From: Zygnema circumcarinatum
Lineage: Eukaryota > Streptophyta > Zygnematophyceae > Zygnematales > Zygnemataceae
Assembly (NCBI GenBank): GCA_037447605.1
Contig: CM074813.1
Coordinates: forward strand, 3,200,693-3,264,692
DNA length: 64,000 nucleotides
Direction: 5' to 3'
The notes below the pieces were generated by a model, which searched no databases, was not told the DNA's origin, and saw only the letters and a list, made by a program, of their open reading frames with translations. The position numbers and the translations under genes were made by a program. Of the stretch, positions 9,976 to 22,256 are shown piece by piece. Position 1 is the stretch's first letter. Each line of letters begins with the position of its first letter.

Positions 9976-12900
9976 TCCAAGGCCCAGTGGTGTTCCCGAG
10001 CGCGCCTTGTCGATAGTGTCGTTCGCGGACCGGCCAACGCGATGGCGCCGCTTCTCTCACCTGGTAGCTCCTGGATTCCGCTGATCCGCGACACGGAAGA
10101 GGCCTATGTCAAGTACAATTGAACTGACGCAGATCCGTCGAACGCAGCTCCGTTACGCTACATCTGTAGCACATGCCGGGGGGGGAAAACAAGCGCACGC
10201 CCCTGCGGGCGCAATGAAGAAGAGACAAAGGGCATGGAAGGAGCCAATGATGACGTGGACGGGGGGCCGCGCGAGGCGAGACGGAGGTTGTCCTGAGAAG
10301 CTTCCGCCAAGACATCTGAAATGGGGAGTATCGAGGACCGTATTCAGCGAGATCACCGGGCTGGCTAATGTGGGCTAAGGGGCAAAAAGTGGCTGAAGTG
10401 CGTAATCAAGGCTGAATTAAATGGACCAATGAGAGTAGCCATGGCGTGGGGGCATGAGGAGGCCGCTACTGCCGCTCAAGGAACGGTCACCATCGCGGGA
10501 GGAACCGCCGACGTGGCGTAATCTAATGTCGATCCAGTTGTGAACGCCACGCCGCCCCATCAGAGTCGTATCTCCAAATGATGGCTCCAACCCGGATCTC
10601 CGGCCTGACCCCACAGATGAAGGGGCCCAACCACCAAAAGCCCGCTGAGTCGGTTTGGGTAAGATTCCCGGGAAGCCAAAATGAGCCGATGCGCGCTACC
10701 GACAAGGAGAGCGCCAAGGCCGGCTGGGCCCCAAAGTCGTGAGTTGTCGTCTCAGGCGCTCGCTCGAGGTGGTGGGAGTGCCATGGAATCTAGGGTTTGG
10801 AAGCGTAGGGCCAGGAGCTGAAGCTGCGCTACCCGATCCGGGGGAGGCGCATCATCGTAGAAGAGGGGTTCAGCAGAGAGGAGGTCAAGGGGAATGCGGG
10901 GCTTACGGCCATAGAGGAGCTCGTAGGGAGAGAATCCAGTGGAGGAGTGAACAGAGGTGTTGTACGTGAAGACCAGGGAGGGGATGACCTCGCGCTAGTC
11001 CGCCTCCAGCTCCGCGCAGCCGCGGACGCACGCATCCTTGACCGCCTGAATGGTACGTTCTGCAAGCCCATTCTGCCGTGGGGATAGGGGCTGAGGCGTG
11101 GTGAATGACGCGAAGTCCTCAAGATGAGCTTGGCGAATGCCCCCTTGTATCTTGCAGGCTACTGCCGAAAGTGGACGAAAGTAGGTGGTAGAGCATAGTG
11201 AATGATGGTCGCCGTAGAGGCTGCAGAGTGGACTCCGAATAAGCTAGATTCTCAGAAGGTGAACCCCTACCCACTGGGTGTATCCGTCCACCTGGGCTAG
11301 AAGACTAATGCCGAGGGGGTGCCGAAATGGGGATGCGCAGCTAATGTTCCACCTTTGGCGACGCCAGATGGGGATCTCACCCATCTCTGTGGGTTGGCTA
11401 CTTGGGAGGTAGTAGAGCTGCTTAAGCCAAGCAAGGAATCTAAAAGGTGTCGATGTACGCACACCGGGCCAGGAGGCCTGCCACAATAGCGCCCCGCACA
11501 GTGGTGACCATCTTCTTCAAGGTCGAGGTGGAACTGGCCGCCGAATCGCGGGCTTACATCCGCACTCCATGCTCATCGGGAAAGGAACAGAAGGCCGTAG
11601 GGAGGTACGCGATTCAGTCCGGCCATCATCAAGAGAAGTTCCGGAGAGCGGGGCGGAGCAAAATGAGCCCTCGTCCGTGATAAAGGGGGTAACCGCAAGG
11701 CCGACGTAGCCAGAAGGGAGTGAGTCCGAATGGACGTCATTGGCGCCGGGAAACGGGAGAAGTAAGGAGCCGCCGCCATCGCCATCCATGAGGAGTTCAC
11801 GGATCCAAGATGGGGGTGGCCGCGGGTGAAGTCGTGGTCCTCCCAATGATGGAGGGTGGTGGCGCTTGGTCGGAATATCGACGTACCCCATCCGCGAATA
11901 AGACATCATGCGGTGGCTTGAGCAAAGAATAAAATCTCAATGGAAGATGCCTGTGGCCCGTGAGGGTGGGTGGAGGGATGGGTTCGTGTGAACTACCGGA
12001 TCGCGGCAGAGAGGGTTTAGGGATCGCGATCGGTACACGCGACGCCGCGACTACGGCCGGACGGGTGAGTGACCTTGGCACATTATACTCCTCCAACTTC
12101 ATCACCCATCGTGCAAACTTAGGTCGGAGGGTGGCCATGATATGCAGCCAAGTGAGGGGCATGTGGTCAGTCCGGATGATAACGGGCTGGTAGGCCGTGA
12201 AGAGCTTGAACTTCTCGAGTGCCCGCAGGATGCTCTCGCCGCCTCCTCGCTAGGGTCAGCATTTCGTCTCGGTTTCTCGAATGCAAACCCGCTAGCATAA
12301 CCGACCGGTGTTCCCATCCCGAGAATGCTTGACCGGGCCATCGCGCCCCAAATCCCGCCCTGACTCCGCCGGAATACAATGACTAAGGCGTGGTGGGGTC
12401 AAATTGATGCGCATAAGGAGCTCACAGTGGGCACTCTTTGGAGCGCGTGGAAGGCTAAATCCCCGCTTCTACCCATTCGTATTGGACTCGCGTTTCTCCA
12501 AGGCATGTGGACGCGGCGATAAGGGCATGTGCTCTTGATGAACCTACATAGAAGGAGGTGGAGTCCTGCTAGCGACTTGAGCCGAAAGGAGGGTCTCAGG
12601 AATCTGATAAGGGCACCGCCTAATCTTGTCCAGTTGATGGTTTCAGCCATTGGATGCCGGTGCTGTGCCCGATGAGCTGATTCCTCGATGGCCCCATTTG
12701 CACTCTTTTGGGTGCAATCTTCAAACGCGCACTATCGAGCCGCTATGACTTGGTCAATGTGTCGGCAGTGGAGAGGACCAGTCCCACAAAGGAGGGAGGC
12801 ATCATCCACGAAGGCTCGCAAAGGCCGGCTGTAAATGTAATACTTGCTGGGCGCTGGTGAGTCTGGCCGAATTCTTGAGCCCAAAGGGAAGCATCCACCG

Positions 12901-14480
12901 CGACGAAGCGGTGGTTGTGCGCAGCCCCCGCTCTGCGCAAATGGGACGTGGCCCGCCGCTAGTGGGGATTCGCCGAAGGATTGCGATGTCAAGTGTCGGT
13001 GAACCACGGCCATCGGGAGACGCCGTGGAGAATCAGGTCCATCCGTAACGTGCAGGTAGGGATCCTAATTTCGTTATTGCATTCACCGCAGAGTCCCACG
13101 TAATGAGTGTGCCATCCCATTGGGGCAATCCGCTGGGGGCGAACGCCGGCTGGCCCACGCCTCTTTCCAGTTCCATCAATCCGCAACACGCTTCGCCGAT
13201 TCTGGTTACTCGACATCTGGCCACAGCGACGCGAAAAAGCTGTAGGGAGTCGTGGTCATCACGGGAGACGCATCCCCCGTATCAATGTGGTGCTCAATCA
13301 GGTGAGTCTTGCCGATGTCGAGTGAATGTCGTGCGAAAACTAGGTGATTTCGGCGCAGCACTTGGCGTAGTTGAGAATGTTTCGACGGGTTATTCCGAGA
13401 GGCCCGCGCAGCCCCAATCTCATCCGCCTCTATTTCCGTACCAATTCTCATCAATGATGGTCTCTACGGGGAAAGGTGAAGCTTTAGGTATCACTGGCAA
13501 GAATAGCTTCTTCCGTCGGGGCGCATCGAGAGCTGACCCGAGGAGAGTGTGAGGGGAGTCTCATTACTTCCAGACGTAATTGGCCTAATCCATAAGAAGA
13601 ATGGGGAGCTGACCGAATGGTACATGCAGATCTCCTAGAGACCTCAAGGCCAAGGGCGGGCTGGGGAAGGCGAGGTGGTGAGGGACTCGAGGATGATGGG
13701 GAAGGAGCATTCTCATCTCCGCCGCCAGAGCAAGTGCAATGGGATATGTAAAGAAAGCCGATTTCCAGGTTCTATCGCGATGAGCCAATCTCGAGCCCAC
13801 AAAGAGATAGAATAAGGTTCGCCGGCCGTGGATGACTGCATTCATCAGGCTCTATCTCGCCAAGAGGGGACTACTTAAGGCCAGCTTCAATCCTTCATGT
13901 GAAGCTCTTCAACTCCCACATATCTGGGATGGGCTCATGTCTGTCTAATCCTAACTCTCACGCTTCATCACAAGCTTGGACAGAACTGTGCGCATAGCCC
14001 CCGTGTCGATCATGGCTTTGCTGGGATGACCGTCGAGCCATACATTGACAATGATCCGCACATTGGGCGTTGGGATGAGAGGGAGGATCTGAATCTGGCG
14101 AGGAGGATGGCGAGGGAGCGGATCGGGTTCTGCATGGAGGGGCCAGAAATTCATGTGGTGATACTCCACGCATGCAGGGACGCCTCGAGGAGTGGGCCAT
14201 AGAACTCGCTGAGGCCGAGGGGCGGCTCCCTCGGCTACCGCCGGGCTTCGAATCCACGGCAAAGACCCGGTACAAGCCGACCAACTGCGGGACAAGGTAA
14301 TGCCGATCTTAGCCTTGTCTCCCATGAGTCGATGATCCATGCGTTCAATCAGGATGTGTGCCGTCCGGTCGGTGTGGTCGACGATCGCCGCTCGGGAAAA
14401 ACGGGCTTTCGAGGATCTATGTGGAGGGCTGACGTGATCTTCGTCGCCGCGGCGCCGGTTTCGCCGCGCCACAAGCCGCT
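9976..14480 (-). pseudogene. Ty3/Gypsy pol region, copy 1 (degraded)
   Basis: Minus-strand pol pieces in Gypsy order. Remnants of protease (IDTGAM motif near 14000-14040), reverse transcriptase (about 12400-13350, including the HSLDIGKTHLIEHHI segment upstream of RT), RNase H (about 12200-12390) and integrase (about 10800-11150, with the NGLQN/NGLAERT-like motif region) are scattered over different frames. Many small insertions and deletions relative to copy 2 break every frame. The segment 9976-10750 lies between integrase and the LTR and is shared with copy 2 (17608-18350). No intact polyprotein remains. Confidence 0.75.
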
Positions 14481-16789
14481 CCTCTTCATTGCATCTTCAA
14501 TTTCCTCCTCAGTGTGGATCCCAAGTGGATGACCCAGCGGCGGGAGAGATGACTGAAGTTCTTCTATTGTGGTGTGGCGACCGTGGAGCGTGCCCTCGGA
14601 GGAATTGGCGTCATGACATTGGCAGGAGGAAAACGGCAGTGGGGATGAGAATGAGGATCGCTTCGGTTGACAGGGAGCCTGCGAAGGGCAGTTGCAATCT
14701 CGGCGATCCGGGCTTGAGCATCCGCTTCAGAAGTGATGGGGATTCGGACAAGGCCGGTTGAAATGCCGCGGCAACCTCGGCAGTGCGTGATCGGGCAGCA
14801 GGATCGGGCTCAGCACCCAATACGTTTGACAGGGAGGGGGAGTCCATGGGGTGCAGATGGATAGGTGGTCGTTGCAGGATGGTGTAAGCGGGTGAAGGAG
14901 GTGGAGGCGGGCGAAAGGGAGCCGGAGCTCTCGGTGGTGTGGGAGCAGCCGGGAGCATATCCATGAAGGTGATCTCTGCGTGAGTTCTTCAAATAGCTTC
15001 TTTCCCCTTCGCCTTCTACTGAGAGTCTCCGCGATGCACACACGGCATCATGTCCCGTGATCCGACAGAAGGTGCAGGTCCATGGTCCGCTAACGAAGCC
15101 GCTGGATTATGATTCAGCCGCAGTAAGACATACGCTCTCCCGGAATTTTGCTCATTATCCGGACGGCCGCTAGATCGGGCCCTCGCAGCCTTTCTCTCTT
15201 CTAAAGCGATCTAATAAGGAGCCCGACATCCTGACGCAGAAACACCGTATGTGAGATTCACCGCCGCTCAATGGGATGCGCGTGATCAAGAGGGTACTGA
15301 AAGGGGAAGGGGTTTCGTCAGGCTGGCTATGGCCAGGTCGCGACCATTGGGGCTGTCCTGACGCCCCGGCGCTGGACGCTCGAGAAGGAAGGCTTGCCCC
15401 GAGTAGATGTAGCGCAGGATCGAATAACCGCTGATTCGGTGGCCTTCGTGAACCGCCGGTGAGTCGACCTTTGCCGGATCCGTGAAATGCTTCCATGTAA
15501 TGTGGTCGACATGCGCCGGGCCGCCTCTCTTGATCCTTCAATTCGCTTCCCCGCCTCGCCTAACAATGCACCGGGCATCACCGTGGGTTGTCTCGCAGTA
15601 CTTCACGCATCCGTGGAGTATCCTTCGCCGATGGCCTTGCGAATCCACTGAGCATCTCGGAAAAGCCAAGCAAGTTCTCGATCAGATTTGGCTATGCCAT
15701 TAAAAGCGCCAAAGGAATTCAAATGTACCGCCATCAGAGTATCTTCTATGTAGCTAAGTCGGCCTAAAGACAAAGTGATCGGATCTCAAATCCAACGTTA
15801 ATCAAAGCTTGCTTGAATGTGTCCCTTGTCGTGGGTGGCGCATGACATCTGCTCTCAGGCTAGCTGGACAGCTTCAGTTGATCGCCGCTTCTTCCAGCTG
15901 CCCCATAAGGGCCAGCTTGATCCAATCGTGGGTCCTCCTTCAAACCGCTACACGCCTTCCTGCTGGGTGTCTCAGCCCAAGCTCGCGATCTTCCTCGCTT
16001 CACGGTGAAGCCTCTATGATGATGCCTGCGGGTATCCCCTCACCTCGCCTTTTTTCGTGAATCATATACCGGGCTTTGGTCATCATCTCTTCCATCTTTG
16101 GCCGGGAACTCGACCGACCGTGCGCTTTTCCCCAGTCAAGCAAGCCGGAGGTCCATGCGACACCCCGCCTCTGCCCCTCGGCCGCTGCCCGGGCTGCCGG
16201 ATGGACAAGTTGTGAATGCCGGAGGTGAGGGTGTCTTCTGAGGAATCGCTTGCTCTTCTGTAGGACTGCGTGCTGCTGCTGTGCTTGAAGGGACTCCTGG
16301 TGCAGTAGTTATCCGACTGAGATCTCGTGGGTTCTGTCTCTGGGGGGCCGCGGTGGGGACCTCAGGTTCGAACGGCACTCCTCTCTTCACGCATCCGCGC
16401 CGACAGCTGACCTGCAAAGCCGCCAAATTGATTGGCGCGCTGCGGCATACCGCCAAATGGAAGCTCAGGGCCACCGCCAGACGGGAGTCAGCCGCACTTC
16501 TTTCAATCGACTCGATCCGCCAAGGTGTGTCGCATCGATAAGGTTCTTCGCGATGCCCATCTTCAGTCGCTTCCTTCCCGACCGCTTCTTCCCCGGAATC
16601 AATCCGCCCTCGGATTCGGACGCCGTTTCTTCTTCTTCTTGAGGTGCCAAGTCTTCATCTCAATACTCGTGAAGACCGCGGTCCCCTTTGTCGCAGCCTC
16701 TTCATCCATGGGCGCCGTGGACACGGGCCAGATCGCGCAGCCCTTACCGCATCAAGGTACGCGGATCCGCAAAACCTTCAGCTCATACC
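14481..16789 (-). pseudogene. Ty3/Gypsy gag region and primer binding site, copy 1
   Basis: Minus-strand sequence between the protease remnant and the 5' LTR, where gag is expected. A zinc-knuckle-like reading (C-x2-C-x4-H-x3-C) is visible on the minus strand at about 15039-15078. The sequence next to the LTR reads TTGGTATGAGC on the element strand (about 16780-16791), consistent with a primer binding site for initiator-type tRNA. Frames are broken throughout. Confidence 0.6.
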
Positions 16790-16790
16790 A

Positions 16791-17607
16791 AGATAAGTGG
16801 GTTGAACAAAGACCGGGCCGAGCTAGTCGTTAGTGTAAGCCGCATTTCGCCCACTCGCTACACCGCGGCTCTAAACCGACGTAGGGTTAGGGCGGTGTCG
16901 CGGGTCCGGTCAAGAAGATAGAGCCGCGATCCTGGGATTCAGAGGTACGCCACAGCCGGAAGACGTAGGGATTCTGAAGACGCCTCTACCCCATGGCCGA
17001 CTTGATGCTAAAGAGCCCTTCCTTGGGGATCTCTCCCTCCCTGTCCTCCTGGCCAGTCTCTAACCAGCTTCTAGCGATCATTGGTCATCGAGCAATGCAA
17101 GGCAGTGATAGAGCAAGATAGGCCCTGGGTATAGTGACAGTTGTAGGGAAAAACAGACACAACTTAGATAAAGGTGGTATTTTGAAATCCTCACCCCAGC
17201 CAGCGTTGGCTGGGGAATGCCATTAAGCAATGAAATTGTCTTCTCACCCAAATCTTTTGTCTAATCGGGCTGAATGGGACGTCTAAATGCTATCAGCAAG
17301 AAGACTCTTTCTCTCTCTCTCTCTCTCTATCTATGGCATGGAACTCTCTCTCTCTCTCTCTCTCTTACTTAGCATCTGTTGCTGTAACTGAAGAGGAAGA
17401 AGAGAAGAAAGAAGAACAAGAAAAGAAACCACACAACAAATACAAATACTAAGCCCAGCACTAAAAGACAAACAAGCATCACTGACATCCCATCTACTTA
17501 ACACTGACAATAGATCTTGAGCCTTAGTAGTGATAGCCCCTCGATACAATCGCCCACCGAGAGGCCTGACCTTCATGGAGCCTTCTGATAGGTCAACGTA
17601 ATGATAG
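16791..17607 (-). mobile_element. Gypsy LTR shared by copies 1 and 2
   Basis: Homologous to the LTR at 9193-9975. It is the 5' LTR of copy 1 (to its left) and the 3' LTR of copy 2 (to its right), so the two elements form a tandem LTR-internal-LTR-internal array. It contains a longer CT microsatellite (about 17305-17370) than the first LTR. Confidence 0.8.
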
Positions 17608-20600
17608 CACGCAAGGCCTTAGGCGGTGTTCGAGTGCGCCTTTGCCGGATAAGGTGCCGCCGCGGACCGCTAACGCATGGCGCCGCTTTCTCTCAATCTC
17701 CGTTGGCAGCTCCTGGATTCCGCTGATCCGCGACACGGAAGAGGCATATGTCAAGTACAACTGAACGGACGCGGATCCGTCGAACGCAGCTCCGTTACGC
17801 TACATCTGTAGCACATGCCGGGGGGGGGAAACAAGCGCACGCCCCTGCGGGCGCAATGAAGAAGAGACAAAGGGCAGTGGAGGAGCCAATGATGACGTGG
17901 ACGGGAGGCGAGTCGGTGGCCGTGTGGAGAAGCTGCCGCGTACATTCGGCAATGGGGAGTATCGGGAGGACCGTGATCAAGAGACTACCGGGCGAATGTG
18001 GGCTTAAGGGGCAAAAAGTGGCGGAAGTGCGTAATTGGCGGCTTGAATTAGAATGGACCAATGAGGACAAGTAAGTGGGGCATGGAGGCCGCCACGTCGT
18101 CAAGGAACGGTCACCTATCGCTGGGGAGGAACTACGACGCCGGGCGGCACGACACGATCCGCGGAACGCCACGGGCGTTCTATACTAGAGTCGTAGGCCC
18201 TCCTAAATGATGGCTCCAACCCGGATCTCCACGGACCGACACAGACAAGGGGCCCAACCACCGAAAAGCCCGCGAGTCGGTTTGGCAAGATTCCCGAGCC
18301 AAATGAGCCGATGCGGCGCTACCCGACATGGGAGAAGAATAAGGCCGGGCGCCTCCCAGCCGCGAAGCCGCCGCTCTGGTGGTGCCTGCTCGAGGTGGGA
18401 GGCCATGAATCTAGGGTTTGGAAGCGAGGGCCGTGAGTCGGTTAAGGACCCGATCCGGAGGCGCTACATCAGAGAAGAGGGGTCAGAGGTTGCGACGGCC
18501 ATTGTAGAGAAATCGAAGTGGGCATTAACGTGGAGGGGATGACCTCGCGCCAGTCCGCCTCCAGCTCCGCGCAGCCGCGGACGCACGCATCCTTGACCGT
18601 CTGAATGGTACGTTCTGCAAGCCCATTCTGCCAGGGGGAGTAGGGGCTGGAGGTGTGGTGAATGATGCGGAAGTCCTGCATGAGCTTGGCAAATGCCCCC
18701 TTGTATTCGGTGCCATTGTCAGAGTGGACAGAGTAGGGTAGAGAGTGGCGGTGAATGATGGCCGTCAGGAGGCGGGCAGAGTGGACGGAATGCTTAGATT
18801 CTGTAGCGTGAACCTCTACCCACTTGGTGTATCCGGCCCACCCGCTAGGAAGACTCGAATGCAGCTGTAGGGGTGCCGAAATGGGGATAGAAAAAGGCGT
18901 GAATGTTCCAATCTTGGCGACCGTATGGGGATCTCACCCATCTCCGTGGGCTGGGCGGTCGGGGAGTGAGCGCTTGCCGCCGGGTAACGTGCAGGCGTCG
19001 ATGTAGCTGCTCACCGCGCCGCGGAGGCCGGGCCAATAATAGCGCCCGCAGCTGTGGCGACCATCTTCTTTCCCGGGCCGGTAGGTGGAATCCACGCCGG
19101 AATCGTGGGCTTACATCCGAATCTCCATGCGTCTACATTGGGAAAGGAACAGAAGGCCGAGGGGAGGGGTACGATCCGGCCCGTCATCATCAACAGACTG
19201 AGAGCGCGGAGCAACATCTCTCGGTGTCCGCGGATAAAGGGGTAACGCCATGGTCAAGACGTGAAGCGCAAGGAGGAGTCTCAATGGACGTCATTGGCGC
19301 CGGGAAATGGGGAGGAAGTAGTGAGCGCCATCATCCATGAGGAGTTCCTACCTGATCCGCATGGGGTGGCCGTGGTGAAGTCGTGGTCCTCCTGGGCCGA
19401 TGGAGTGGGTGGTGGCGCTACCGAATATCGATCAGCCCATCCGCGAATATGACATCATGCAGGTCTTGATCGGCAATAAAAATCTCAATGGGAAGATGCT
19501 CAGGGTTCAAGAGGGTGGGTGGAGGGATGTAACTGAACGGCCGGATCGCGGCGCAGGAGGGGAAATTTAGGATTGGCGACCAGGCCGCGATTGCCGCGAC
19601 TACGGCCGGACGGTGGAGTGACCTAAGTACATTATACCTCCAACTTCATCACCCATCGTGCAAACTTAGGCTTAGGTAGCCAAGTGATGTGCGTACCAGG
19701 TGAGGGCATGGTCATCCGATGATAACGCTGGTGGCCGCGGAAGAAGTGGAACTTCGAAAGTGCCCGTGAGGATGTACCGCCGCCTCTCCCCTCGCAGGGC
19801 TGTACTTGGTCTCGGTTTCTCGAACAAACCCCGCTAGCATAATCGATCGGGTGTTCCCATCCAGAATGCTTGATCACACGCCTAAATCCTGTCCGACCTA
19901 CCGTCAATGAGTTGGCGTGGTGGGGTCAAATTGATGCGCATAAGGAGCCCGGCGGAGGGCACTCTTGAGCGCGTGGTTGCCAAATCCCGCCGCTCCATTC
20001 AGATGGGACTGCGGCTTCCAAGGCATGTGGGACGTGGGGCGATATGGGTGCCAGCCCTTGATGAACCCGCCGATGGGCGAGGTGAGTCCCAAGAAGGACT
20101 TTGAGCCGAAAGAGGTCTCATGGAATCGCGTGATAAGGGCAATCGTTTCCAATCTTGTCCAAGATGGTTTCAGTTATCGATGCCAGGCAGTTCAGATGAG
20201 TGATCTCCCGATGGCCCCATTTGCACTCTTGGTGCAATCTTCAAACGCGCACTAATGAGCTGTTGCAGGACTTGGTCAATGTGTTGCAGGTGAGAGGACC
20301 AGTCCTTGCTGTGGAGGGAGGCATCATCCACGTAAGGCTCGCAGAAGGCGCGACAGGGGCCGAATACTTGGTTGGCCAGGCGCTGGTGAGTCTGGCTGGA
20401 ATTCTTGAGCCCAAAGGGAAGCACTGTCCACTGCACGAAGCGCGTGGCTGTGCGAAGCCCTGTCTTGCAGCGATCGGCCTGTCGCAGGGGGATCTGCCAA
20501 AAGGACTTCTGCATGTCTAGTGCCGAGAACCATCGGTCCTCAAGGGAGACGCCGTGGAGAATCAAATCCACATCCGGTAACGTATAAGGATCCCACTTCG

Positions 20601-20757
20601 TTATCGGTGATTCGGGCTTCCCAGAGGTCCCTACGTACGAGTGTGCCATCCGCTTTGGGGCAATCCGTTGGGGCGTAACGGCCGGGCTGGGCTCCATCGC
20701 CCTTCTCCGTGTTCCATCAATCCGCAAACACGCCTGCCGATTCGCCGCTCGACGGCC
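17608..20757 (-). pseudogene. Ty3/Gypsy integrase, RNase H and reverse transcriptase, copy 2
   Basis: Minus strand. An integrase core piece containing the NGLAERTIQTVK motif is at about 18590-18640. An RNase H remnant lies near 19650-19900. A long RT frame at 20727-20170 carries LPFGLKN (about 20410) and the catalytic YVDDA (about 20325-20345). This copy is clearly less broken than copy 1, yet integrase, RNase H and RT are still in different frames. Confidence 0.8.
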
Positions 20758-21977
20758 TCACTGAGCTACCTGCTTAGGGAGTCGTATCACGAGACGATCC
20801 CCCGTGACAATGTGGTGCTCAATCAGGTGAGTCTTGCCGATGTCGAGTGAATGTCGTGCGAAAACTAGGTGATTTCGGCGCAGCACTTGGCGTAGTTGAG
20901 AATGCTTGATCGGGTCTGAGAGGACTGCAGGCCCCAATCGCATCTGCCCCTCTATTTCCAGCCACTCCTCATCACTGATGGTCTCATGGGGGGGAAAGGT
21001 GGGTGTAGGTATCACTGGCGGCAACAGTTCTTCCGTCGGCGTACCGAGAGCTGGACTCGGAGGAGCAGGAGGGGGAGTCTCGTCATCGGTATCAGAATTG
21101 GCCGATCCATAAGAAGAATGGGAGCTGCCGACCGAATGGTACATGGTGATCTCCGGGTAGGAGACCTGCGCCGTGGCGTGGCGCTTGGGGAAGGCGGAGG
21201 TGGTGAGGGACTCGAGGATGATGGGGAAGGAGCATTCCTGGCCCCACGCCAAAGGCGCAGCTTGGACATGTAGCAAGTCGATTTGTGCTCCCATCGCGAT
21301 GAGCCAATCCGAGCCCAGCAGGATAGAATAGTGTTCAGCGGCCGTGATGACCGCATTCACCGTGGCTCCCATCTCGCCAAGACTGATGACCACTTGGGCG
21401 CTGCCCAATCCTTCATGTAAGCTCCCTTCAACCCCCACATATCGGGGAACGGGCTCAAGTGTCTTGTCCAACTTAACCCCTGCAGCCTTCATCACAGGCT
21501 TGGACAGAACTGTGCGCATAGCCCCCGTGTCGATCATGGCTTTGCTGGGATGACCGTTGAGCCATACATTGACAATGATCCGCACGTTGGGCGTTGGGAT
21601 GAGAGGGAGGATCTGAATCTGTCGAGGAGGATGGCGAGGGGAGCGGACTGGGTCCGGCGGAGGCGCCGTAGCCATGTGGTGGATATCGGCCGGCGAGGGG
21701 ACGTCTGGAGGAGGGGCCATAGGAACCGTGGGAGGCCGTAGGGTGGCCTCTGCGCTGTCGGCCAGCTTTCGAACTACGGCGGCAGCACCTGGTACAAGCT
21801 GCATCAACTGTGACAAGGTAATGCCGATCTTAGCCTTGTCTCCCATGAGTTGATGAACCATGCGTTCAATCAGGGATAGGCCGTCTGTCGGGGGGGGTGG
21901 TCGACGATCGGCTGCTTGGGGGTAGAAACGAGCTGCCCGAGGGCGATGGGGTGGATTGACGTGCATCTCTTCGGTCG
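20758..21977 (-). pseudogene. Ty3/Gypsy gag end, protease and RT amino end, copy 2 (longest open frame)
   Basis: One uninterrupted frame of about 400 codons runs from the assembly gap to 20758. It holds a low-complexity gag tail, the retropepsin motif IDTGAM (about 21507-21541), the LLGSDWL segment typical of Gypsy proteases, a Pro-rich linker and the HSLDIGKTHLIEHHI stretch that precedes RT. It stops before the RT palm, so a frame break separates it from 20727. The amino end is lost in the gap. Confidence 0.8.
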
Positions 21978-21987
21978 NNNNNNNNNN
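21978..21987. other. Assembly gap (10 N)
   Basis: Ten N bases lie where the gag start, primer binding site and 5' LTR of Gypsy copy 2 should be. On the other side the sequence belongs to the AATATTTTCGCC element family, so an unknown length is missing here. Confidence 0.95.
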
Positions 21988-22254
21988 ACTAACCTTACTA
22001 GCCGTACTAGCTGTACTAGCCGTTACGGGCTCAACGACTCTTCCCGCACGTGCCGCCGTAAGAGGCGCTCGCTCCTCTCCTCTTCTTATGGGGTTCGATA
22101 CGGTACGATACGATACGATACGTACGAACAAACAGTAACTCTAACCTAATACCGCCCGCCTATTGTTAACACGGACACCCTTATATTTTCGCTACCCAAT
22201 ATTTTCGCCCAATATTTGCCGAAACCATGGCGAAAATATTGGGGGGGTCTACTG
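21988..22254 (+). mobile_element. Right end unit of the AATATTTTCGCC family (copy A end)
   Basis: CTAGCCGTACTAG words, a GATACGATACG run (about 22095-22123), CCTAATACCGCCCG and then repeated AATATTTTCGCC words lead to the perfect terminal inverted repeat at 22229-22254, followed by TA. The same order of words is seen at 8640-9160 and, inverted, at 55788-56560. Confidence 0.7.
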
Positions 22255-22256
22255 TA

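Larger units (their letters stand above)
5327..22256. mobile_element. Candidate composite DNA transposon bounded by perfect 26-bp TIRs next to TA
   Basis: The left end 5329-5354 (begins CAGTAGACC, ends AATATTTTCGCC) and the right end 22229-22254 are exact inverted repeats of 26 bp. Both are flanked outside by TA (5327-5328 and 22255-22256), as expected for Tc1/mariner/pogo-type insertion at TA. AATATTTTCGC words are repeated just inside both ends. No transposase frame is visible; the 16.9 kb between holds hairpins, minisatellites, a shorter related element and two Gypsy retrotransposons. The most economical reading is a non-autonomous element swollen by later insertions. Alternatively the ends belong to two different copies. 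Confidence 0.5.
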
